Source of the DNA: Archegozetes longisetosus
Lineage: Eukaryota > Arthropoda > Arachnida > Sarcoptiformes > Trhypochthoniidae
Direction: 5' to 3'
Length of the DNA stretch: 64,000 nt
Assembly (NCBI GenBank): GCA_018873245.2
Contig: JAEMBT020000003.1
Coordinates: 10,411,843-10,475,842 of the forward strand
Each line of letters begins with the position of its first letter. The first letter of the stretch is position 1. The position numbers and the translations under genes were made by a program. Positions 52,542-62,150 of the stretch are shown one piece after another. Below the pieces are notes generated by a model. The model was not told the DNA's origin and did no database searches. It saw only the letters and a list, made by a program, of their open reading frames with translations.

Positions 52542-53300
52542 TTTAATAAATCCTTCAAACAATCAATAATATTAATGATTACTAGTAAAATTTAACACGT
52601 TTTTAAAAAATTGAGTACTCACACACTATCACTTTGTGTTTAAAGTTGAAAACGTGCAATTTTTAAACAACTGCCTGCACATCCAAAACCCTTCTGTATT
52701 TTCTAAAAATTTATCCTAAAAACGGTTGCAGGTTATATGAGGTATGAGAAACAAAAAAGTAGAGAGTAAGTTATATAGCTTTTATCATATTTAATTTTGC
52801 GTCTGTCCAAGATTTTTATGCATCAATATTTACATTCGCAAATTTTGATCTAATTTGTAGCAACTTATATTTAAAGCTCAATTTTTTATTTTCCGCAAGA
52901 TTTTACAGCTCTGATTGAAATTTCGAATATGCAATTTTCACTCAAGCATTCACCAAACTCACAAGACATAAAAGCCAACCTTCGTACAAATTTTTACTTT
53001 AACAAACTTGAAACCTAAATGATTTTTCTTGTCTGTATATAAGTTTTTGATAATACTAAAATTTGTTTCCATAAAAAGTATTAGATACAGATATAGAATA
53101 CAATTAGGATTGCCGCGCTAATTCTCTAAAGTTCTATTTAGAAAATAAAGTTCGAGTAAACGAATTAGAAGTCTATCATAAGATGTTGAACGTTTTTCTA
53201 GAGCTAGCATCACGAAAAGGAAAATATCAAGAAATGGCCTAACTTAATTTTCAATTTATTCTGATGTCAAAGTGTTGGGTATGATGCGTAGAGTAAATAT
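52542..53300. other. Non-coding region
   Basis: No gene or delimited repeat was recognised. Confidence 0.4.
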
Positions 53301-53304
53301 ATAT

Positions 53305-53815
53305 TAGGTGAAATCAGTGAAAACCGGAATTTCATATCTTCAAAACAATATTTAATGGCAAAATAATAATTACATATCTAATGAATATATTCGTCTCCCG
53401 TCTGGCTGACAAAGGGCCAGCGAGGTCAGAGGTTACACTTACCAATGGCGCTATTGTTTAGACTGATTTCCTACTTAAAATTTTTTCATACACAATATGA
53501 TGTTGAACTTCATTTTCATAACTCTTAGTTGTTTTGTCTCTTTATTCTTGCAAATTGTTTATTTTGACTTTCAAAATAAACAAGTCAGATAAAATTTTTA
53601 AAAATTTGCAAATTAATTTTAGTTTGAGGCTACTTTCGAACAAGTTATAACAATGAAGTCCATTTACAAATTAGTGATAGTGGTAAGTGTAACCTCTGAC
53701 CTCATTGGACCTTTGTCAACCAGACGGGAGGCTGATATATTCATTAGATATATAATTATTATTTCTCTATTAAATATAGTTTTAAAGATATGAAATTCCA
53801 GTTTTCACTGATTCT
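53305..53815. repeat. Palindrome with arms of about 150 bp
   Basis: The left arm contains CAGTGAAAACCGGAATTTCATAT, given here only as its pairing region, and CCGTCTGGCTGACAAAGGGCC with CAGAGGTTACACTTACCA. All recur inverted in 53670-53812. The CAGTG ends suggest a hAT- or pogo-type MITE, but I found no target duplication. Confidence 0.75.
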
Positions 53816-53858
53816 ATCATTAAATGTCTATGTCCTAGGCCATGGCAGTCACTAGATA

Positions 53859-54484
53859 CACTCAAAACTCAATTCCGTGTACGCATTTCCGAAATATGTA
53901 CACAAAAATGAAAGGTATATGTTAAGAGCTAAATTTTATTAATAAACGTAACAACTTGGAAAATATAAGTTAGTCTTTATCATTTGGATTATATTAATTG
54001 GTAAGAGTACTTTGTTTCATTTTATTAGAACTTATAACTTTTTTCTCAAGTTTTCCTAATATAGTCGCTATCATTGCAATCATATAATGAACCGAAGTAA
54101 CGCTGCAACGATTGAATGTAAAACAGGGCTTGAGATCTTGTAGTGAACTCTTGTCTAGGTTGTTTCTCTTCCTCATCATATATTATGGTTTCATTATCAG
54201 ACTGTTTATTACTTTCAACCATTGCAATGATTTCTATGTCAGCTAAAGATTCAAAGTACAATTGAATATTTTCAATATGGCTGTACACAAAATAGAAGTA
54301 TTGGAAAAGTTACAGTTATCATGAAGATTCGTACACTAAAACAAGTTGTATACAAAAATGAGTATACACAAAATTGAGCACATTTTCCATACTCATATAT
54401 GGGAAAAGCCTTTATCTTTTGATTTCTGTATACAAAAATGAATTTCACATAAAATTGGGTGTACACAAAAATAGGTTTTGAGTG
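53859..54484 (-). mobile_element. Deleted pogo/Tigger element
   Basis: TA at 53857-53858 and 54485-54486 flanks inverted ends CACTCAAAACTCAATTCCGT and, complemented, CACTCAAAACCTATTTTTGT. Several GTATACA/TACACAAAA motifs lie near the right end. The minus strand carries the last part of a Tigger transposase. Confidence 0.85.
53994..54288 (-). pseudogene. Tigger transposase C-terminus
   Basis: The frame reads SLADIEIIAMVESNKQSDNE, an acidic stretch, then FTTRSQALFYIQSLQRYFGS, and after a frame change LGKLEKKVISSNKMKQ. An acidic linker followed by S-x-x-x-A-L-x-x-I-x-x-L-x-x-Y-F and a closing L-x-x-L-E is the standard end of Tigger/jerky-type proteins. The DDE core is absent. Confidence 0.75.
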
Positions 54485-54689
54485 TAGTGACCTTTAATTA
54501 CCGCAAAAAGTGACTTTCAGAACAAAAAGGATATTAAGACTCAGCATTAAGAGTATATTACCAATATATATAACATTAGATATTTCACGGTAAAATAAAA
54601 GGCTAAGAGCAAAATATAAAGTATAAATACAATTGTAGATTAATAATATCATTCCAGATTTTCGTCGTTAATGCTTTCAAACATCACCC

Positions 54690-55330
54690 AGAGATCGCTC
54701 AGTTACTCTGCGGGCATTTAAATCTCGGATTGTTACTGCCAAACTCCAGAAAACAGAACAGTTATTATTTATGCACAACATCCGACGGTTCTCTGGCCAT
54801 TTTTGCACTGGTATCCAACGATACCTGTGACACAGGAATACTCTATTAAACTTCAACATAATATAAAATACATCAATAAATTCCGGCGCCACGACCTGAC
54901 TCACCCGCGGACCGACATGGAATCACCAGCTGAAATTCCATGGGAGTTAAGTCTAAGAGATCTAGTGTATCTGCTTACCTGAATCTTATAGCTTCCATCC
55001 AATCTTACATGCTCGCCAAGATAAGGCCGGGTTTGCTTCAGCTGGTAAGGCCACAGTGTTAAAACCAGTAGATCCTCCATTGATAAAGAAGGGAATTACA
55101 AAAGAGAAGGCAACAATCCCTCAGTGTTCCTACAGTGATTTAGTATATAACATTCTTCAAACAAGTGTATATTTTGAAACGGGACTGGTGGCTAAGACGC
55201 CCCGTTGACCGGTTCTCCAGGCAGGTATGGAGATACCGGCGTGTCGCTGCTTTGTAGGGTGATGGACAGGGATAAGGAATGAAGAGTACGTGCTCGATTA
55301 AGCACGGTACAGCTTCAGCGGGTAAGAGGG
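54690..55330 (-). repeat. GC-richer dispersed repeat, copy 1
   Basis: Blocks such as TATGCACAACATCCGACGG, CCATTTTTGCAC and TTTGTAGGGTGATGG recur in the same order at 58118-58420. GC content is clearly above the surroundings. Broken minus-strand frames (54677-54904, 55140-55367) hint at a former coding sequence, for example a retroelement, but no reverse transcriptase motif is visible. Confidence 0.55.
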
Positions 55331-55369
55331 ACTGGTTTATAAAGAAAAGATTATTCGTTAAGATCAAAA

Positions 55370-56050
55370 GATTTATTTATTTCGCTAACGATATCGATCG
55401 TGGTAGATCATAGGCAGATTGGTTGATAATCCAAACGGATTAATACTTAAGGTGTTTACATATATATATTACCACGGTTAACAATCACAATAACATTAAT
55501 TTGGATACAATGAATTTACATATTTACACAAGTGCAACAATGGTAGTGAATATTATGTTTTGGTTTATGCTTTTAAATGTATGAATTTATGATGTGTTGT
55601 TTAATTCAATTATAATTAAGATAATTAGCAATTTAGAAATTTTGAACACTTGATAATGTTATGGAACACCGGTTGCCGGAAGATGGCGACAGGGGTTCCA
55701 TTAGATCGTTTCAATTTAGTTTAAAACAAAATTTGATAAATTTTACTATAAAATTATTTTGAAATGTTATAAAATATTAATTGCTTCCACCAACATAAAC
55801 CAATTTAATGCCATAAAGACAAGCGCTAATGTGTTCGCGAATTTGCAAAAATCTTAACTCATTATTAGTTTGAGTAAAGTTTCTCCAGTGTAAGATTTGA
55901 TCTATGACTTCCATAGGTCTTTTTGTTGTAGTACTGGCCAAAAGTTTTCAATATTTTTTGTTTATAACTATCTTGAAACTAAGATAATTAAATAGTCCGT
56001 ATGATTAGGTTCATGCATTAATTTTCAGAAGATAAGAACCTACTTTTATT
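55370..56050. other. Non-coding region
   Basis: Mostly AT-rich; no gene found. Confidence 0.35.
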
Positions 56051-56560
56051 TTCATTTATAACCGAAAGTGTTATGCGAGATAAGACATTATAGGAACACT
56101 GATGGAGTGTTCCCAAAGAGAATCACCATGTGTTGGCATAAAAAGAGGCTTAAACCGTCTGTTTTCGAACTGCGAACAGTTTGCTTCATTGAGCCTACTA
56201 AGCGTCGTTTGAGCGATGCTCAGTCCATCTCTGAGATTCAATGTCTGCATGTAAGGCATTTATGAATGACGGTATACCTTTTGGTCGGAATCTTTAGAAT
56301 CGCTCACATTTATAAACCAGTTGCTCGCCGTCACCGCGGGAAGATGATTCCCGAAGTTGGATGATTGTGAAACTGTACGGGTCGTCTTTACTCCTTATTT
56401 CCTTAATGCAAAATTATTTCAAGTTATGTCCATTGACAATCTAAGACTTTTTCAAAAATATATAGTTCGTCGAGGGACCATTTTGGGCCAAGATTCCATA
56501 TAATCTTGGAGTCCCCCTTTATCATAGACTAATGGTACAGTCATTCACATTAACGAGGTA
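56051..56560. other. Unassigned region with overlapping short frames
   Basis: Frames of about 62-65 aa are open on both strands at 56068-56265, and the composition is less AT-biased. The + strand frame includes RITMCWHKKRLKPSVFELRT. I recognise no family and cannot say which strand, if any, is coding. Confidence 0.25.
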
Positions 56561-56630
56561 TAAGGTTTTCGAGAGTCTACCACTCCTAAACATGGATGGA
56601 TCTTGATGATTTTTTTGAGTATACACCATG
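56561..56630 (+). repeat. Inverted dispersed repeat, arm 1
   Basis: Matches the reverse complement of 60398-60463: GGTTTTCGA, CCTAAACATGGATGGAT and GAGTATACACCATG pair with their counterparts. The two arms enclose 3.8 kb that contains several transposon fragments. Confidence 0.5.
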
Positions 56631-56951
56631 TTTAGGCGCAAACATACTAGAAAAGTATCAATGTTTGATCATCAGATCTGATGAAAATGAACCTAGTATC
56701 CCCAAAGGAAACGAGTAAGATGTTAACAATTCCGATGAATGAGTATCAGAGTTTGTTACAAACTACTAGATACGTATATTTTCGTTAGGCTCAAATTATC
56801 ATAAACTTAAAATTAGTGCACTTTGAATTCTAAAACGAACTATTCACTTGATGAATAAGTGATTTTGAATGAGTATATAAGCTTTGCAAAAGTAAATCCA
56901 GTCAGTAATTCATTGTTTTACCCATAATAGTCAAACTAAATACATATTATT

Positions 56952-57350
56952 TTAGCAAAATGAAAGTATTTTTATATTTATTTTTCGAAGAACTGAATTG
57001 ATATCATTTTCAGCAGCCTTAAGGACTTTATTTCTCAGTCCTACAAAAAGGCACTGGAAATAACTTTGGTTGAAAGTTTTGTGTTTGAGATCGATTTTTT
57101 TAATTAGTTGCTCAAACGCAGTTGCTGCCCATCTATTTGCATAAACCCTACTATTGATTTCAGCCCAAAATTCTTCTATAGACAGAAGCTGTGGTACCGA
57201 AAGAGGATTTTCGTTGCGCTGCATATATCGCATTAAGCTTACCCTAAACTTCAATGGTCTCAAGCATAATGAGCTGATGCCAAGTCGAGCCAGAATATAA
57301 AACTCTGACCACATTGGAATTTACAGATAAATAGCATTATCTTCTTCATA
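56952..57350 (-). pseudogene. Tc1/mariner transposase C-terminal half
   Basis: The open 120-aa minus-strand frame includes NENPLSVPQLLSIEEFWAEI, then NSRVYANRWAATAFEQLIKK. It corresponds to NPPNVPQxRPIExFW and the following W-x-A-x-x-x-x-Q-L-x-x-R-I helix. Just upstream, in another frame, the sequence encodes FWLDLASAHYA, the block around the second Asp. Same family as 38463-39115 and 59478-59700. The first half of the protein is missing. Confidence 0.8.
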
Positions 57351-58117
57351 ATACACTCAGTTTTATACACTTTTGCGTTAAATTCGCTTCACGATCCCAA
57401 AAAATGCATTAGAGCGACTTTTGCGATCATTTCTAATATAAAAATTTCAAATCATTTCTCGACGTTCGTGTTGATTTAAACTACTCATACTTTGCATAAA
57501 ATATTTCATACTAATCAAAAGTAGAGATTATTAACTTTATATTGGTGTATAGAAAAATATTTGAAGTATTCTATAACAGGGGAAACTATCGCGTGAACTT
57601 TTGTAAAATTTTAATCCTCATCCAATATTATCTGAAACAATGATGAACTCACATTATATGAAATAGGTACAGGAAATTTCGAATTTTTTTCAATAATGAA
57701 TATTTTTTGAGTCTATCGAGCAGAAATTTTAGAAATAAAAATTTATGATTCCACTTTAAAGGAGAACAATATTTTCCTATGGACCACTTGGCCCCGTCCG
57801 ATTTTGATGAGTGACATATCATTTGAAAGGTCTTTTGACGCTGAACACAAAAGTCTCTAGAGACTTTTTACCAAAATCAATAATTTTCGAGTTATAAGGG
57901 AAAATTCGCCCATTGTTAAAAATAAATTTTTTCGGGTTTTTAGCCACAAAAATATAAAATTTGTGTTGCCCGCTTCCTACCACGTGGAGGTAAACCCGAA
58001 GGAAGCATAAAACTAAAACCAAAACTAAAAACAAGCTAAGAAACTATAAAATAATTCATCTGTGTCAGTGCTATCCGGATAGGTAAAATCTTTGAAAAAA
58101 TCATCAAATTGTCTACC
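57351..58117. other. Non-coding region
   Basis: No gene was supported. The 71-aa minus frame at 57819-58034 overlaps a low-complexity LVLVLV start and has no motif. Confidence 0.35.
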
Positions 58118-58520
58118 TGGTGATTTAATCTCAGATAGGTATCTGCCATATCCGAGGTACCAAAGCACTGTCATTATATATGCACAGTATCCGACAGTTC
58201 TGAGGCCGTTTTAGCACCGACAACAGTACTCAATTATTGAATCGGTTCCGGATATTTTCTTATCTACTAAAACGAAGATCAGATACTTTGTTTGATTCCG
58301 GAACCGAGAATGAAGGCGCCCGCGAATAAGCATTGGGTCCTCTGCATGTATACCATGAGAGGATAAAGAAAGAGGTCCATACCAGGTGGTGCCACTCTCC
58401 TACTAGGTAGGGTGATGGGTGCCGTACCCCCACAAGGAGGGTTTGGCCCACCTGGCTGGGGAGACCCAGCCTGGGTCACAGGACCGATCCCCCTAGAGGG
58501 GTGTTGGCCCTGCCCTGTTC
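58118..58520 (-). repeat. GC-richer dispersed repeat, copy 2, with Pro/Gly-rich frame
   Basis: Homologous in order to 54690-55330: TATGCACAGTATCCGACAG, GGCCGTTTTAGCAC and GTAGGGTGATGG. The minus strand has an 88-aa frame (58279-58545) rich in Pro and Gly, including SPQPGGPNPPCGGTAPITLP. High GC (58400-58510) suggests a former coding exon or retroelement Gag-like region. Nothing more specific is visible. Confidence 0.5.
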
Positions 58521-58900
58521 CCTTTGTAAACATTACTGGGAACACTTCTAAATTTCAAAGCTGGTGGTTTTTGGATTTAGAGACCAGTTGCATAATAGTG
58601 TCAAGTGGACTATTGATGTATTCACCTTTTTGAACTGAGTCTACTGATACCATACTTCGGGTTCTAGATCACTTGGTTTGCTAGCCATCGCTCTAATCAT
58701 GTCTTATATTTTTAAATTTAGTTGCCTTCTTGTAACTCTATAGAGGCTTCCTCCATGGTACGGATCTAATTCGGCTTTACGACACCTTCCTAAATATATG
58801 AATATTAAAAGGGTTTTGGCTTTAATACGCATAAATTGTTAATTACCGTTCCGAATCTTTTGGAGCTTATAACTCGGAAACGGAATGTGATAGACTATAA

Positions 58901-58917
58901 GTTAGGTTAGGTTAGGT
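58901..58917 (+). repeat. Interstitial telomere-like (TTAGG)n tract
   Basis: GTTAGGTTAGGTTAGGT is about three TTAGG units. TTAGG is the ancestral arthropod telomere repeat. The tract is too short to prove telomeric origin and may reflect insertion or repair. Confidence 0.6.
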
Positions 58918-58920
58918 CCC

Positions 58921-59470
58921 AATATATATTTGAACTCAGCAAAGTAAGATCTATCCAATGATACTAAAATCAGCGGGGCCCAAAAATAAAATTGGTCTTC
59001 TTTCTATATTTTGAAATCGAAATCAGCACTACTCCTTTCTCCATAAAAGTTAACTATATTCTAATATTGTTAGTCTTTATGTTCTCCATTCTGTAGATCT
59101 TGAGTTGACTTTTTTGGTTAAACAAAAACCTTGTCTAATCACGTTTGAGGTTTAATCGTATCTAGGCATTAGAGTTTGAATATTTCCACTAGGATTCTCT
59201 GAAAATATTTAACTCGTATACCCGTGAGCCATTAATAGGTCGTGCGCAAGAAATAATGGCATTGAACTTCATGTTCAATAGAACTTTGGCTTTTGCTTCA
59301 AAAAACATTACTAATTACAAAATATAGCTTACTTACCTGGCATTATATTCACATACTTTATGTTATTATATAATACTTTGTTTAAATAATGAATACATTA
59401 AATTAAAATACTAAATGATTACTGATTGGTAGTTTCTATATATCGAAGACAAACATAAAGGGAAAGCGAT
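58921..59470. other. Non-coding region
   Basis: No gene or delimited repeat was recognised. Confidence 0.35.
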
Positions 59471-59477
59471 TACTATC

Positions 59478-59700
59478 AATCAACCAAATCTACCCCAATT
59501 TATAAGAATTGAACGTTTTTGGGCAAACTTGAAAGACAAATTCACCCAAATAATTAAATAATAAAGACAACGGCGGTTCTCAACAAAAAATAACAATTAA
59601 CTAAAGAAATTTACTCAAAGTTACTGCCAAACACCACTGTCTAAGACAAAAACTACAATACGAAGAGCAGTGTACAAAGACCTGTTATCTGTAATCAATT
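59478..59700 (+). pseudogene. Tc1/mariner transposase C-terminal fragment
   Basis: The frame reads NQPNLPQFIRIERFWANLKD, then KFTQIIK and stops, with a later TIRRAVYKDLLSVIN segment. NxPNLPQxxxIExFWxxLK is the motif of the third catalytic residue in the same family as the remnants at 38463 and 56952. Only the tail is left. Confidence 0.75.
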
Positions 59701-59818
59701 AAATATAAGTGCTGGATAATATTTATACTTTTAGTGTGCTAATTTTGCTTTGGATAGCAACTTATTAAAGTTGAAATTCAGTGCCATTACTTTTGCGAAC
59801 CTTCTCATAATACTCATA

Positions 59819-60370
59819 CACGGAGTAAGCCAGAAAACATGCCGTATTAAATTTTTTCAATATTTTAAAAGAAGCATCAATTTTTTTCGTATTGTCAATA
59901 CGTAGGTCTTAGACGACTGTCGGTCACAATCATATGGCTATTTTTATAATTACCATAGTGTGAAAATGGCGACATTAACGATTAAGCAAAAGGCGTTTAT
60001 TGTCAAAAGTTATCAAAGTACTAACAGTGATTTAGAATGACCCCGCTATTCCCCCGATTTAAATACGTGCTATTTCTTTCTTGGGGGTATATTAAAGATC
60101 GTGCATATCGACCTAACCTGCAAACACTTGAACAATTAGGGGAATTGATTGCAAGAGAAACTAACGGTATGCAAACTTCGATATCCCAGCAAGCTATCAA
60201 CAGTTTAGATTTAAGACTAAGTCACGTGACCGCCAACAAAGGTTCTCGTTTTGAAAATATAATTGTATAAATCGCAGCTATTCTACTTTGATTTAATATA
60301 ATTTTCATTATATCTTTTGCATATTTTTAAATAAAAAAGTTAAATCCGGTATACTTTCTGCAGAATCCTG
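59819..60370 (+). mobile_element. Mariner-like element with core deleted
   Basis: TA at 59817-59818 and 60371-60372 flanks inverted ends of about 40 bp: CACGGAGTAAGCCAGAAAAC and, complemented, CAGGATTCTGCAGAAAGTA. The two halves of a transposase are joined inside, without the middle. The size, 552 bp, is typical of a mobilised deletion derivative. Confidence 0.85.
59966..60270 (+). pseudogene. Transposase N-terminus fused to C-terminus by internal deletion
   Basis: An ATG near 59966 starts MATLTIKQKAFIVKSYQSTN, the usual opening of this transposase group. After a few codons the sequence jumps to the C-terminal region: in the frame starting 60037 it encodes WGYIKDRAYRPNLQTLEQLG, AINSLDLRLSHVTANKGSRF and ENIIV, matching ...LWGYIKD.VY.P.....L...I and ...R....C....G.HFE..I. 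The catalytic core is lost at the joint near 60035, where DPAIPPI-like sequence remains of the PDL motif in another frame. Confidence 0.8.
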
Positions 60371-60372
60371 TA

Positions 60373-61148
60373 CATCTAACATACTGTGCTTTCCAGCATG
60401 TAGTATACACAAAAACCGCCAGCATCCATCAATGTTTAGGGATGGAAAACCTTCGAAAACCGCCTAATTCATTTATGAGAATAACTGTACAAAGAACTGC
60501 CAAAACATGTAATTGGATTGATCATGGCCACTTATAAGCACGAGATCTAGTATTCTTTTACATGTAATAAGCCCTTTATCTATAAAAAAAAACGTGAATT
60601 CCATAAAGTTACATAAACGTCAAAGAACGTGGTTTTCTGAATAATGCATAAAATATAAGCCTATAAAGTTTCATTTTCTGCCATAGAATTCAAGGTATAT
60701 TGATTGTGATAAAATATTTAATTAAGAAACAGGAGAGAAAGGAAAGAAATTTCTAAGAATGGATGAGTGAGTCTGAAAACCTTAGTGATAAGTTTATAAT
60801 ATAATATATCATTATATATAATAAAATAATAATATATTGATTAAAATATTGATCAATTACTGATTTTTTTCTCAAAATTCGATTTAGAGCTTTAGAATTG
60901 ACGTGACGAAATAATGTAGAATAGATTTGGAGAATGAGAATTTCTCATTATCTTATACCACAATTTATCGTTAACAATGTTTTTCATTTATATTTAATTT
61001 TGAATATATTTCATTAAAATAATCATCTGAAAGTACACTTGCCCTAAAGTATATTTTTTAAAAAAGAAAGCCGAAGTGATGTCCAAACTGGAATCTAATA
61101 TAGTAACCACTCAAATTTTTGCTTCAAGTAGATATTTAACAAATGCAT
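60373..61148. other. Non-coding region with one repeat arm
   Basis: Holds the second arm (60398-60463) of the inverted dispersed repeat described at 56561. Nothing else is supported. Confidence 0.4.
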
Positions 61149-61150
61149 TA

Positions 61151-61688
61151 TACACCCGATTTCAATACTAATTGTGGGGACAAAAACCTTTATAACTTTT
61201 GACTGGGTGAACCGATTCGAATTCTGTTTTTTTGCAAATTGACCCTGAAATGTTCCGATTCATAATTAACAAGGTAAAATTTGAAACAAAAAGGAACTCA
61301 TTACTTTATTGATAAAACATCAAATTTTGACAAATTTAATAATCAATGATTTATTCGATTTATTAAAATATATGAATTGAATCCAATAGCATTTGAATTG
61401 AAGGTAATATCAAATGAAAACAATGGGACGTGATTTTTCATTAATTACAATGACCGTGTATCAAATTAGTTAAATTTTTCAAGCTTCAATGTCAAAATTC
61501 TCGAAAATAATTGAATTTTTGCATTTTTTCTAATTTCTCAGATAATTAGCGTAATAAAGTAGAGATCTCTCTATTCATCAATCGGAAAATTTCATGGTCA
61601 GTTTGCCAAAAATAGAATTCAAATCGGTTTACCTAGTCGAAAGTTACAAAGGTTTTTGTCCGCATAATTAGTATTGAAACCGAGTGTA
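61151..61688. mobile_element. Tc1/mariner-type MITE with arms of about 115 bp
   Basis: TA at 61149-61150 and 61689-61690 flanks inverted ends TACACCCGATTTCAATACTA and, complemented, TACACTCGGTTTCAATACTA. Pairing continues through GGACAAAAACCTTT and ATTCGAATTCTGTTTTT-type blocks. The spacer is AT-rich and non-coding. Confidence 0.88.
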
Positions 61689-61778
61689 TAAGAAACACAG
61701 TATCTTAGCTTCCATTATCATGATGTTAGGTAAAGAAAAACATGTATGATAGAACCCTACGGATATATCTGAAAAAAC

Positions 61779-62150
61779 CATGGATTCAATATCAATCAGA
61801 AACGATTCTTGAGTTTTTGGGAACTTAGTTGACCCATAGGGAAAAATGCCCGAACACTCAAATCATCTCTGGTAAAATTGAATCTAACCATTTTTCAAAT
61901 ATCTTAGTGAAGTTCTCCTGATTATGACTATCTTTATCTTCTACTGAAAGCATCAGCTATGACACTGTATTTGTTGTGCATTACGTTTATTAAGTATGAA
62001 TTTGAAGCAAAATTTTGAATTGAAACTGCATTGATAACACTTGTATTCCATGTTTTCAGATACACTTTTCGAAATTGATAAATCATAAAAATGACGTGAA
62101 CCAAAACTTTGATAATCGATTGCTGAGTGCACAAAAAGTTGTCCTTTTAT
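61779..62150 (-). repeat. Dispersed repeat, copy 2 (inverted to 35651-36020)
   Basis: Reverse complement of the segment just downstream of the SAM/zinc-finger gene. It preserves the Cys-containing frame and its TGA; the 66-aa frame reported at 61934-62134 is an adjacent frame of the same repeat. Confidence 0.6.

Noticed and set aside
54272-54466. 64-aa minus-strand frame next to the Tigger remnant
   Set aside because: It falls in the repeated TACACAAAA-rich end of the element rather than in its transposase.
58260-58633. Three overlapping Pro/Gly-rich frames as real genes
   Set aside because: High local GC opens several frames at once; homology with 54690-55330 points to a repeat, although former coding origin is possible.
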